Origin: DASRDR01 sp963812945 [NCBI: uncultured Candidatus Rokubacteria bacterium]
GTDB lineage: Bacteria > Methylomirabilota > Methylomirabilia > Rokubacteriales
NCBI GenBank assembly: GCA_963812945.1
Contig: CAWEXD010000010.1
Span: 248,001 to 312,000 of the forward strand
Length of the DNA: 64,000 bases
Direction: 5' to 3'
The notes beneath the pieces are model-generated. The model worked only from the letters and a program-made list of their open reading frames with translations. It was not told the DNA's origin and did not search any database. The translations under genes were made by a program, and so were the position numbers. Below, in pieces: positions 16,070-24,412 of this stretch (within the stretch, counting starts at the first letter, position 1; each line of letters opens with the position of its first letter).

Positions 16070-17755
16070 CTATGCGCTGATCGCGAGCTGGTGTCCGAAG
16101 AGGTATCCGGTCGGGTGCATCCGGAAACCCTGGACGCGCTTGTCGAGGAAAGTGAACAGCGCGCGCCAGACCGGCTGCACGATGGGCCCGTCGTCCTGCA
16201 GGATCGTCTCGAGCTTCACCATGAGCTCCCGGCGCTGGTTGACATCGAGCGTCCCCTCCGCCTGGGTGAGGAGCGTGTCGAAGTCCTTGTTCGAGTACTT
16301 CGACTCGTTCCACGGCACACCCGTGCGGTAGGCGAGCGCGAGGCTCATGACCCCGAGCGGCCGGTGGGCCCAGGTCGTGAAGCCGAAGGGCACCTTCGTC
16401 CAGACCTCCCAGTACTGGGTCGACGGGAGGACGCTGATCTTGACCCGGATGCCGGCGTCCTTCCACTGCTCGACCATCGCCTGCACGGCGACCAGTTCCC
16501 AGGCTGCCGTGTCGGAGGCGCGGGCGGCGATCTCGACGTCGATCCCGTTGGGGTAGCCCGCGTCGGCGAGGAGCTTCTTGGCCTTGGCGACGTCGCGCTG
16601 GAACGCCGGGAGCTTCGCGTACTCGGGATGGACCGGACTCACGTGATGGTGCTCGGCGGTTTGACCCAGGCCGCGGTGGGAGATCCGAAGGATCGCGTTC
16701 GCGTCGATGGCGTACCGCATCGCCTGTCGGACGCGCTTGTCGTCGAAGGGCTTGACCGGGTGCATGCGCGCAGTCGCCGTGTAGGCGGTCGTGACCTGCT
16801 GGATCTGCACATGGGGAATCTTCTGCAGCACCTCGAACGTGCCGATGTCGGCGAGATAGACACCATGGACCTGCTTGCTGGCCAGGGCGTTCACCGCCGC
16901 GGCCGGATCGTCGCCGAGATCGATGAACTCAAGCTGGTCTAGGTAGGGCCCGCCGCCCCAGTAGTCCTTGCGCGCCTTGAACACCTGCTTCCGGCCCACC
17001 TCGTTCTCGACGAGCTGGAAGGCCCCCGTACCGTTCGAGCCGACCTTGAACTCGCCGTTCTCGGCTGGATCCATGATCAGGAGCGGGTAGTGGAACAGCA
17101 TCTCGGGCACGGCTAGCTGTGCCGTCCTGCCGTTGAGACGCACCGTGAAGTCGTCGACCTTCTGGATCGCGTTGGCGTCCCAGAGGCGCGTCGTCTTCTT
17201 CGGGTTCCCCTTGTCGTCTTTCTCGCCCGTCTCGTACTCCTCCAGGATGAAGCCCTTCATCAGGCCCAGCACCGAGGAGCCGGTCTTCGGGTCGAGGACG
17301 CGCTTGAGGTTCCAGACCGCGTCGTCGGCCGTGAACTGCCGGCCGCTGTGCCACTTGACGTCCCGGCGGAGCCGTAGCGTCCACGTCTTCAGGTCGGGAC
17401 TCGCCTCCCACTTCTCGGCCAGGCCCGGGCGGGTGACGTTGTCCACGCCCGTCACCGCCAGGTAGTCGAGCACCTGACGACCCGAGTTGGACGATTCCAC
17501 CCAGCTGTAGGTGTGGGGACTCTTGATGTCCTGGCATCGCATGCCGAGCCTGAGGGTCCCGCCGCGCGGCATCGTCTGGGCCTGGGCGGCCGGGACGAGC
17601 CCCTCGCCCGTGACCTTGCCCGCGAAGGCATAGGCGGCGCCGGCGGACATGCCGAGGAGCGTCGCGGTCCGGAGGAACTCACGGCGGTCCAGCTGACCGT
17701 CCGCGAGCTGCCGCTTGAGCGTGGGGATGTAGGGGTGTTCCTGGCTATCTGCCAT
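16070..17755 (-). CDS. ABC importer substrate-binding protein, family 5, Tat-exported
   Basis: 561 aa from the ATG at 17755, preceded by GGGAGGAGCC. A Tat signal lies unusually far in (residues about 22-45: DRREFLRTATLLGMSAGAA), followed by AQAQT as a likely cleavage area. The mature part is a family 5 (DppA/OppA) solute-binding protein: KSPHTYSWVESSNSGRQVLDYL, then WKWTLRLR-like and WHSGRQFTADDAVWNLKRVLDP, the SBP_bac_5 hallmark. It probably feeds the permeases and fused ATPase that converge on it from 11988-15973. Its promoter region is shared with a second family 5 binding protein gene transcribed the other way. Confidence 0.93.
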   Translation of the reverse strand: MADSQEHPYIPTLKRQLADGQLDRREFLRTATLLGMSAGAAYAFAGKVTGEGLVPAAQAQTMPRGGTLRLGMRCQDIKSPHTYSWVESSNSGRQVLDYLAVTGVDNVTRPGLAEKWEASPDLKTWTLRLRRDVKWHSGRQFTADDAVWNLKRVLDPKTGSSVLGLMKGFILEEYETGEKDDKGNPKKTTRLWDANAIQKVDDFTVRLNGRTAQLAVPEMLFHYPLLIMDPAENGEFKVGSNGTGAFQLVENEVGRKQVFKARKDYWGGGPYLDQLEFIDLGDDPAAAVNALASKQVHGVYLADIGTFEVLQKIPHVQIQQVTTAYTATARMHPVKPFDDKRVRQAMRYAIDANAILRISHRGLGQTAEHHHVSPVHPEYAKLPAFQRDVAKAKKLLADAGYPNGIDVEIAARASDTAAWELVAVQAMVEQWKDAGIRVKISVLPSTQYWEVWTKVPFGFTTWAHRPLGVMSLALAYRTGVPWNESKYSNKDFDTLLTQAEGTLDVNQRRELMVKLETILQDDGPIVQPVWRALFTFLDKRVQGFRMHPTGYLFGHQLAISA

Positions 17756-17848
17756 CGTCGGCTCCTCCCTGGTACGGTCAGGCCGGAAGGTCAAGGCACG
17801 GGAACGGAGGCTCGGCACACCCGGCCTCGCGCCGGCCCGGGCGCCCCC

Positions 17849-17877
17849 ATCTCAGCGCGCCCGGCCGACCTTGTCAA
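17849..17877 (-). promoter_or_regulatory. Promoter of the minus-strand binding-protein gene
   Basis: TTGACA on the minus strand (17872-17877), 17-base spacer, TGAGAT (17849-17854). The -35 lies in the palindrome CCTTGTCAAGG that also contains the -35 of the divergent plus-strand promoter. Confidence 0.4.
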
Positions 17878-17899
17878 GGCAGTCCGGCCCGGCCATGAT
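17871..17899 (+). promoter_or_regulatory. Promoter of the plus-strand binding-protein gene
   Basis: TTGTCA (17871-17876), 17-base spacer, CATGAT (17894-17899). The start of transcription would be near 17906, giving a leader of about 34 nt that ends in the strong SD AAGGAGG. Confidence 0.45.
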
Positions 17900-17939
17900 A
17901 CGGGGACCAGCCATACGGACGGGCCACAAGGAGGCGAGC

Positions 17940-19505
17940 ATGCCACACCAGCGCGTTTCTCGCCGAGCGTTCCTGGCCGGGACCGCCGCCGCCGGACTGA
18001 CCGCAGCCGCGCCGCGCGGGCGGCCGGTCGAGGCGGCCGATCCGAAGGTCCTCAAGGTCCGGTCGTACTACCAGCTGGAGGCCCTGGACCCAGCGTTCCA
18101 GATCTCCGCGTCCGACGGCGACATCATCGACACGATTCTGATGAGTCTCGTGACGACGAAGCCGGGTGAGACTTGGGGCTGGGAGCGGGACGCGGCGCTC
18201 TCCATCGAGCAGGTCGACCCGACCCACATCCGGTTCCAGCTCCGCCCCGGCCTCGGCTGGACCGGCGGGTTCGGCGAGGTCACCGCCGAGGACGTCAAGT
18301 TCTCGTACGAGCGGATCGCGAATCCCGCCATGAAGTCGCCCTACCGCGGCGACTGGGCGAAGCTCGACCAGGTCCAGGTCACGGGGACCCATACCGGCGT
18401 GATCAAGCTCAAGGAGCCCTTCATCCCGCTCTGGACGACGACTCTCCCGACAGCTTCCTCGGCGATCGTGTGCAAGAAGGCCGTCGAGAAGATGGATGGC
18501 CAGCGCTTCACGATGGACCCGGGTGCGGTCTGTGGGCCCTACCGGATCCGGAAGTGGGAGCCGCGCCAATCGATCACGCTCGAGCGGAACCCCCAGTGGG
18601 CCGGGCCCCCGCCCCCCTTCGACGAGATCCAGGCGATCGGCATCGTCGACGCCAACGCGGGGGAGATCGCCTACGAGGCCGGTCAGATCGACGTGACCCA
18701 GGTGCCGATGACCTCCGTGCCGCGCCTACGGGGCAAGCTGCCGGCCAACTCGACGCTGGTGGCCCGGCCCGGCCTGACCTACTGGTGGCTCGGCATGCAG
18801 AGCGAGGAGGGAATCTTCAAGGACGTCCGGGTCCGCAAGGCGGTCCAGCTGGCGGTGGACGTCAAGGCGGTCCTCGACGGCGCGTTCTTCGGCGTGGCGC
18901 CGCGGGCCTACGGCATCATCGCCCCCGGCCTGATCGGGAATCGCGAGAAGAACCTGGTCACAGGGCCTGACCTCGAGGCCGCGCGGAAGCTCCTGGCCGA
19001 GGCGGGGCATCCGCGGGGCTTCAAGACCGAGATCGGCGCCCGCAACACGCCGGAGTTCATCAACGCCGCCCAGGTGATCGCCGCGAGCTTGGCCAAGGTC
19101 GGCATCCAGGCGGAGGTCGCGCCGTTCGACAGCGGGGTGCAGAAGGCGATGGCCTCCGACAAGGCGGGCGGATGGAAGAAGATGCAGATGCACATTCAGC
19201 GCTTCTCGATGCGGCCGGACCCGAGCTGGGCGACGGTGTGGTTCACGTCCGCCCAGATCGGCGAGTGGAACTGGGAGCGCATCAGCAACCCCGAGTACGA
19301 CCAGCTCCACGAGAAAGCGCTCGCCGAGCCCGACCCCGCAAAGCGCAACGCCATGTACGTCCGGATGCAGGACCTGATGGAGCAGTCCGGGGCCTACGTG
19401 TTCCTCACCCACGGGATCAACGCGCTGCTCCACCGGAATCACCTGAAGCCGGCGTTCTCGCCCGACGGGAACCGGATGCTGCTGCGCAAGTTCCAGCTCG
19501 CCTGA
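17940..19505 (+). CDS. Second family 5 substrate-binding protein, Tat-exported
   Basis: 521 aa from the ATG at 17940, selected for AAGGAGGCGAGC upstream. Tat signal SRRAFLAGTAAAGLTAAA. Mature family 5 binding protein with the hallmark region FGEVTAEDVKFSYERIANPAMKS interrupted around DWAKLD, and the C-terminal pattern NPEYDQLHEKALAEPDPAKRNAMYVRMQDLM. Its operon continues with a DppC-type permease 7 bases downstream. The partner DppB-type permease is on the other strand at 21365-22309. No ATPase of its own. Confidence 0.93.
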   Translation: MPHQRVSRRAFLAGTAAAGLTAAAPRGRPVEAADPKVLKVRSYYQLEALDPAFQISASDGDIIDTILMSLVTTKPGETWGWERDAALSIEQVDPTHIRFQLRPGLGWTGGFGEVTAEDVKFSYERIANPAMKSPYRGDWAKLDQVQVTGTHTGVIKLKEPFIPLWTTTLPTASSAIVCKKAVEKMDGQRFTMDPGAVCGPYRIRKWEPRQSITLERNPQWAGPPPPFDEIQAIGIVDANAGEIAYEAGQIDVTQVPMTSVPRLRGKLPANSTLVARPGLTYWWLGMQSEEGIFKDVRVRKAVQLAVDVKAVLDGAFFGVAPRAYGIIAPGLIGNREKNLVTGPDLEAARKLLAEAGHPRGFKTEIGARNTPEFINAAQVIAASLAKVGIQAEVAPFDSGVQKAMASDKAGGWKKMQMHIQRFSMRPDPSWATVWFTSAQIGEWNWERISNPEYDQLHEKALAEPDPAKRNAMYVRMQDLMEQSGAYVFLTHGINALLHRNHLKPAFSPDGNRMLLRKFQLA

Positions 19506-19512
19506 CCGGGCG

Positions 19513-20373
19513 ATGCCGGGAGGCCTGCCAGCGCCCCGGGGCGGGCCGGCCCTCCGCCGGCTCCTGCGGGATCCGCTCGGCGCGCTCGGCGCCGGCCTGG
19601 TCGCGCTCGTCGTCGCCGGGGCCGTCCTGGCCGGGCTGAGCGGGACGGACCCGACCGCGCTCGACCTGCCGGCGCGGCTCCAGGGGCCGAGCTGGGCGCA
19701 TCCTTTCGGGACCGATCACCTCGGGCGGGATCTCTTCGCGCGCGTGCTCCACGGGGGGCAGGTCGCCCTCCAGGTCTCCGGCGTGTCGGTGGGGCTGGCG
19801 CTAGCGGTCGGCGTCGTCCTCGGCATGCTGGCGGGCTTCGGGCCGCCCTGGCTCGACCACGCGCTCGTCCTGGCCTTCGACGCGGTGCGCTCGTTCCCGA
19901 CCATCATGTTCGCCCTGGCGCTCGTCACGCTGCTCGGACCGAGCATCCTCACGATCGTCGTGATCGTCGTGGTCACCTCGTTTCCGGTCTACGGCCGCGT
20001 CGTCCGGACCCAGACCCAGTCGCTCAAGGCCTACGACTTCGTCCTCGCCGAGCGCGCCCTGGGCGCCCGCCTCGGTCGGGTGCTTGTGCGCCACATCCTG
20101 CCGAACGTCCTGGGCCCGGTCCTCATCCTGGCCAGCATGGAGATCCCGGTCGTCGTGACCATCGAGGCGGGGCTCTCCTTCCTCGGAGTGGGAATCCGGC
20201 CGCCGACGCCGAGCTGGGGCTCGATCCTGAACGACGGCTACACGTTCATCCGGGACACGCCGTGGCCCGTGGTGGCCGGAGGGCTGCCGCTGGTGGTGAC
20301 GACCCTCGGGTTCACGTTCCTGGGCGAGGCCCTCCGGGACGTCTTCGACCCCACCCTCCGCCACGAGCGCTGA
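19513..20373 (+). CDS. ABC importer permease, DppC type (second system)
   Basis: 286 aa, ATG 7 bases after the binding-protein stop. Hallmarks: HPFGTDHLGRDLFARVLHGGQ, coupling helix SLKAYDFVLAERALGARL and C-terminal FLGVGIRPPTPSWGSILNDG, with six membrane helices. It should pair with the DppB-type protein encoded at 21365-22309 on the opposite strand. Family sure, substrate unknown. Confidence 0.93.
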   Translation: MPGGLPAPRGGPALRRLLRDPLGALGAGLVALVVAGAVLAGLSGTDPTALDLPARLQGPSWAHPFGTDHLGRDLFARVLHGGQVALQVSGVSVGLALAVGVVLGMLAGFGPPWLDHALVLAFDAVRSFPTIMFALALVTLLGPSILTIVVIVVVTSFPVYGRVVRTQTQSLKAYDFVLAERALGARLGRVLVRHILPNVLGPVLILASMEIPVVVTIEAGLSFLGVGIRPPTPSWGSILNDGYTFIRDTPWPVVAGGLPLVVTTLGFTFLGEALRDVFDPTLRHER

Positions 20374-20458
20374 CCCCGGACGCCGCCCGGCAGTGTCTCC
20401 GATCGTGGATATTGACCGCGGTCGCAGACGCCGATACGGTGGGTCACAGGTACCGATC

Positions 20459-21037
20459 ATGCACGCGGCCGAGATTCGGACCCGGCGCTGGACGCGTCTC
20501 GAATACGAGCGGCTCGTCGAGGTCGGCGTCTTCCGCCCCGCAGAGCGGCTGGAGCTCCTGGGCGGGGAGCTCATCGTCGCCGAGCCACAGGGCACCCGGC
20601 ACGCTGCAGTGATCGCCCTGGTCGCGGATGTCCTTCGGCGGGACCTGGGACCCTCCTGGCACATTCGCATCCAGGCTCCACTGGCGCTCGACGAGGAATC
20701 CGAGCCCGAGCCGGACGTGGCCGTGGTCCCCGGTGGTCCCCGCGACTACCTCGCGGCGCATCCCTCGAAGCCTGCGCTCCTCGTCGAGGTAGCCGAGTCG
20801 AGCCTGGCGCTCGATCGAGGGGAGAAAGCGAGCCTCTACGCCCGGGCGCGGGTCGCCGACTATTGGCTTGTCAATCTGGTCGACGAAGTGCTCGAGGTGT
20901 ACCGGCAGCCCGCGCCGGATCCAACCGCCCCGTACGGCTGGCGCTTCGCGACCCTGACGCGACTGGATCGCGGTCGCCACGTCGCGCCGCTGGCGGCGCC
21001 GGGGGTCCTCGTCCCGGTGGCAGACCTCCTGCCGTAG
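20459..21037 (+). CDS. Uma2 family PD-(D/E)XK endonuclease-like protein
   Basis: 192 aa from the ATG at 20459; an earlier ATG at 20393 would add a low-complexity leader. The Uma2 (DUF820) pattern is present: RLELLGGELIV, then SEPEPDVAVVPGGPRDY, LLVEVAESSLALDRGEKASLYARARVADYWLVNL. The acidic residues of EPDVAVV and LVEV and the Lys in EKASLYA form the PD-(D/E)XK-like site. These genes are abundant in cyanobacteria, Chloroflexi and soil bacteria; function is unproven and a link to mobile elements is only suspected. It follows the permease by 85 bases. Confidence 0.85.
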   Translation: MHAAEIRTRRWTRLEYERLVEVGVFRPAERLELLGGELIVAEPQGTRHAAVIALVADVLRRDLGPSWHIRIQAPLALDEESEPEPDVAVVPGGPRDYLAAHPSKPALLVEVAESSLALDRGEKASLYARARVADYWLVNLVDEVLEVYRQPAPDPTAPYGWRFATLTRLDRGRHVAPLAAPGVLVPVADLLP

Positions 21038-21087
21038 CGTTCAGACCGACCAAGCCCTGGCGGCCGGCAGCCCTCCGTCAGGCGCCG

Positions 21088-21312
21088 TCAGCCCTCGTAC
21101 TTGAAGGACACCTGGACGCGGGCGCGATAGGCCACGATCTTCCCGTTGTCGATCTTCACGTCGAGCTTCTGGACCTCCGCGATCCGGAGGTCGCGGAGCG
21201 ACCGGGTCGCCGTCTCCACCGCGTTCTTCGCGGCGTCCTCCCAGGACCGCTTGCTGGTGCCGATGACGTCGATGACTCGGTACACGCCTTCTGCGGATCC
21301 CTTCTTCGCCAT
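21088..21312 (-). CDS. Dodecin family flavin-binding protein
   Basis: 74 aa with a near-perfect SD (AAGGAGGGGC). The whole sequence is a dodecin: VYRVIDVIGTSKRSWEDAAKNAVETA, LRIAEVQKLDVKID, YRARVQVSFKYEG. The Trp in SKRSWEDA is the one that stacks on the isoalloxazine ring. Dodecins form hollow 12-mers that store or buffer riboflavin, FMN or FAD, which suits a region so rich in flavoenzymes. It may be co-transcribed with the permease gene upstream (52-base gap). Confidence 0.92.
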   Translation of the reverse strand: MAKKGSAEGVYRVIDVIGTSKRSWEDAAKNAVETATRSLRDLRIAEVQKLDVKIDNGKIVAYRARVQVSFKYEG

Positions 21313-21364
21313 GGTTGCCCCTCCTTCGTTAGTTGGGGTCGGGTGTGGGTGATCGACCGCGGCC

Positions 21365-22309
21365 TCAGAGCCGCTCGCGGACGCGGGGGTCGAGGGCCGC
21401 GACGGCCAGGTCGGCGGCGAGCGTCGAGAGCACGAAGAGCACGGTCGTGACCAGGACCGCGCCCATGACCACCGGGTAGTTCCGGCTGATCACGCCGTCG
21501 TAGACGAGCCGGCCGAGACCCGGGCGCGCGAAGACGATCTCCGCGAACACCGCCCCCGAGAGGAGCCGCCCGATCCCGACCCCGAGCAGCGCCACCGTCG
21601 GCAGGATCGCGAGCCGGAGCGCGTACCGGTACACGATGCGCCGCTCCGACAGCCCGAGGGCGCGGGCGGCCCGGATGTGGTTCTCCCCCAGCACCTCGAC
21701 CATGGACGCCCGCACGAAGCGCGCGAGGAAGCCCACCCACCCGAGCCCGATCGCGAGCGACGGGAGGACGAGGTGCCAGAGCTGATTGCCGAGGTCGCCG
21801 GAGCGGCCCGCGCCGATCGCCGGAAACCACTTGAGCCACACGGCGAAGACGAGCAGCGCGTAGATCGCGACGATGAACGAGGGCAAGGCGATCGCGCTGA
21901 CCGACAGGACGCCCGCCGCGCGGTCGAGCCAGCTCCCGCGGTGGGCCGCCGAGAAGCATCCGAGCGGGATGCCGACGAGGACGGCCCAGCCGAGGCCGAG
22001 CGCCGTGAGGGCCACCGTGGACGGCAACGCCCGCCACACCAGGCTCGCCACGCTCTGCCGTGACCAGATGTCCGTCCCCAGATCGCCGCGGAGCACGTTC
22101 CCCGCGAACCGGAGGAACTGCACGGGCAGCGGCCGGTCGAGCCCCATGCGGACGCGAAACTCCTCGCGCATCTCCGGCGTGGCTCGGGGCCCGAGGGCCA
22201 CGCTCGCCGGATCGCCCGGGACGAGATGGACCGCGGAGAACAGGATCGCCATGGCGACGCTCACGATCACGACCGCCAGGGCCAGACGGCGAGCCAGGTA
22301 GCGAATCAC
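21365..22309 (-). CDS. ABC importer permease, DppB type (second system)
   Basis: 314 aa from the GTG at 22309 (VIRYLARRLAL), preceded by GAGG; the open frame runs on to 22525 but that part overlaps the divergent hydrolase gene and is not family-like. Hallmarks: AVHLVPGDPAS, GLDRPLPVQFLRF, GDLGTD, SMVEVLGENHIRAARALGLSE and FARPGLGRLVYDGVISRNYPVV. Likely partner of the DppC-type permease at 19513 although encoded on the other strand and separated from it by the Uma2 and dodecin genes. Confidence 0.92.
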   Translation of the reverse strand: MIRYLARRLALAVVIVSVAMAILFSAVHLVPGDPASVALGPRATPEMREEFRVRMGLDRPLPVQFLRFAGNVLRGDLGTDIWSRQSVASLVWRALPSTVALTALGLGWAVLVGIPLGCFSAAHRGSWLDRAAGVLSVSAIALPSFIVAIYALLVFAVWLKWFPAIGAGRSGDLGNQLWHLVLPSLAIGLGWVGFLARFVRASMVEVLGENHIRAARALGLSERRIVYRYALRLAILPTVALLGVGIGRLLSGAVFAEIVFARPGLGRLVYDGVISRNYPVVMGAVLVTTVLFVLSTLAADLAVAALDPRVRERL

Positions 22310-22365
22310 GCCGGCGCCTCGTGGTTCCCGACCATACGCCGGCGGCCCGCGTCGCGACAAGCCGG

Positions 22366-22371
22366 TATAAT
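22366..22371 (+). promoter_or_regulatory. Consensus -10 box just before the CocE-type hydrolase
   Basis: TATAAT ends 9 bases before the ATG at 22380, so the transcript would be leaderless or have a leader of only one or two bases. No -35 is evident and there is no SD. Confidence 0.5.
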
Positions 22372-22379
22372 GCGGCGCC

Positions 22380-24395
22380 ATGACCACGGTGGGCACGTTC
22401 CCGCGGGCGATCCACCGTCTCGACCCGGTCTGGATCCCCCTCGCGGACGGCACCCGGCTCGCCGCGCGGATGTGGCTGCCGGTCGACGCCGACCAGAATC
22501 CAGTGCCGGCGATCCTCGAGTACATCCCCTACCGCCGGCGCGACTTCACGGCGCAGCGGGACGCGCTCACCCACCCCTACGTCGCCGGGCACGGCTACGC
22601 CTGCGTGCGCGTCGACCAGCGCGGCAGCGGGGATTCCGACGGCGTGCTCACCGACGAGTACCTCCCCGTCGAGCAGGACGACGCCGTGGAGGTCATCGCC
22701 TGGCTCGCGGCCCAGCCGTGGTGCACCGGGGCGGTGGGGATGATGGGCAACTCCTGGGGCGGCTTCAACGCCCTCCAGGTCGCGGCTCGCCGCCCGCCGG
22801 CGCTCCGGGCCATCATCACCTCCTGCTCCACCGACGATCGCTACGCCGACGACATCCACTACATGGGCGGGTGCCTCCTCACCGACAACCTGCGCTGGGC
22901 GTCGACCATGTTCGCCCATAACTCCCGGCCGCCGGATCCGGCGGTCGTCGGCGCGCGCTGGCGGGAGATGTGGCTCGCGCGACTGCGCGGCAGCGGGCTC
23001 TGGATCGACACGTGGCTCCGCCACCAGCGGCGCGACGCGTTCTGGCAGCACGGCTCCGTGTGCGAGGATTTCGCCGCGATCCAGTGCCCGGTGCTGGCCG
23101 TGGGCGGCTGGGCCGACGGCTACTCGAACGCGATCCCGCGCCTGATGCAGGGGCTCACGAGCCCCCGTCAGGGTCTGATCGGCCAGTGGGCGCATCGCTA
23201 TCCCCACATGGCGCTGCCTGGCCCGGCGGTGGGCTTCCTCCAGCTCGCCATCCGCTGGTGGGACACGTGGCTCAAGGGCCGGGAGTCGTCTTCTTCCGAG
23301 GAGCCCCTGCTCCGCGTCTTCATGCTGGAGAGCGCCCGTCCCGCCGCGCACTACGTGACGCGCCCAGGCCGCTGGGTCGCGGAGCGCGCCTGGCCGTCCC
23401 CGCGCATCACCCCGCGGCGCTACGTGCTCCACCCGGCCCGCCTCGCCCCCGAGACCGGCCCCGAGGTCCCGCTCTCGCTCCGCTCGCCGGAGACGGTGGG
23501 CCTCTATGCGGGCCGGTGGTGCCCGTACGGCCTCACCCCCGACCTCTCCCTGGACCAGCGGCTCGAGGATGGCGGCGCCCTGACCTTCGACACCGAGCCC
23601 CTCCCCGAGCGACTCGAGATCCTCGGCGCGCCCGTCGCCGAGCTCGAGCTGACGGTGGACCGGCCCGTGGCGCTGGTCGCCGCGCGTGTGTCGGACGTCG
23701 CCCCCGACGGCGCGGCCACGCGCGTCAGCTACGGCCTCCTGAACCTGACCCACCGGGAGAGCCACGAGCATCCCGCGCCGCTCCAGCCGGGGCGCCGCTA
23801 CCGGGTGCGCCTCCCGCTGAACGACGTCGCGCAAGCCTTCCCCCCCGGGCATCGGATCCGGCTCGCGCTCTCGACCGCCTACTGGCCGATCGCCTGGCCG
23901 CCGCCCGAGCCGGTCACCCTCACGCTCTATGCGGGAGCCAGCGCCCTCACGCTCCCGGTGCGGCCGCCGGACCCCGCGGACGCGGCGCTCCCCCCGCTGC
24001 CGCCGCTCGAGACCCCGCCGCCGCTCGCGACGACCGTCTACGAGCCCGCGCGCACCGAGCGGGTCATCCGTCACGACGTGTCCAGCGACGACGTCACGCT
24101 CGAATGGGTCCAGGACAGCGGGCGGCACCGGTTCGACGACATCGACCTGACCGTCCACACCGTGGCCACCGACCGCTACACGATCCGGCCGGACGATCCC
24201 CTGTCCGCGCGCGTCGAGATCGCCTGGCGGGTCCAGCTCGCCCGCGGGGACTGGCGCGTGGAGACCCGGACCCGCACGGTGCTCACGGCCACCAAGAGCA
24301 CCTTCGAGCTCGCCGCGACGCTCGAGGCCTTCGAGGGCGACGACGCGGTGCACAGCGAGCGCTGGGAGCGGTCGATCCCCCGCGACCTGGTCTGA
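22380..24395 (+). CDS. CocE/NonD family hydrolase (X-Pro dipeptidyl-peptidase S15 type)
   Basis: 671 aa. The alpha/beta-hydrolase part has the nucleophile elbow GNSWGG (Ser125), an acid in GGWADGYSN and the His in GQWAHRYPH. The C-terminal part from about 370 is the beta-sandwich PepX_C domain (LEILGAPVAELELTVDRPVALVAARVSDVAPDG and the GHRIRLALSTAYWP motif). No signal peptide. Such enzymes cleave esters or amides (cocaine esterase, glutaryl-7-ACA acylase, X-Pro peptidases). It heads the catabolic run of FAD dehydrogenase, alcohol dehydrogenase and Rieske oxygenase, so it may release the compound oxidised by these. Divergent from the permease at 21365. Confidence 0.9.
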   Translation: MTTVGTFPRAIHRLDPVWIPLADGTRLAARMWLPVDADQNPVPAILEYIPYRRRDFTAQRDALTHPYVAGHGYACVRVDQRGSGDSDGVLTDEYLPVEQDDAVEVIAWLAAQPWCTGAVGMMGNSWGGFNALQVAARRPPALRAIITSCSTDDRYADDIHYMGGCLLTDNLRWASTMFAHNSRPPDPAVVGARWREMWLARLRGSGLWIDTWLRHQRRDAFWQHGSVCEDFAAIQCPVLAVGGWADGYSNAIPRLMQGLTSPRQGLIGQWAHRYPHMALPGPAVGFLQLAIRWWDTWLKGRESSSSEEPLLRVFMLESARPAAHYVTRPGRWVAERAWPSPRITPRRYVLHPARLAPETGPEVPLSLRSPETVGLYAGRWCPYGLTPDLSLDQRLEDGGALTFDTEPLPERLEILGAPVAELELTVDRPVALVAARVSDVAPDGAATRVSYGLLNLTHRESHEHPAPLQPGRRYRVRLPLNDVAQAFPPGHRIRLALSTAYWPIAWPPPEPVTLTLYAGASALTLPVRPPDPADAALPPLPPLETPPPLATTVYEPARTERVIRHDVSSDDVTLEWVQDSGRHRFDDIDLTVHTVATDRYTIRPDDPLSARVEIAWRVQLARGDWRVETRTRTVLTATKSTFELAATLEAFEGDDAVHSERWERSIPRDLV

Positions 24396-24401
24396 TATCA
24401 T
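24393..24401 (+). promoter_or_regulatory. Extended -10 element before the FAD oxidoreductase
   Basis: TGATATCAT has the TGN extension and a TATCAT box. The start at 24413 lies 12 bases after it, so an internal transcript would have a leader of about 5 bases. It overlaps the stop codon of the hydrolase gene. Confidence 0.35.
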
Positions 24402-24412
24402 CCGCGTCAACG

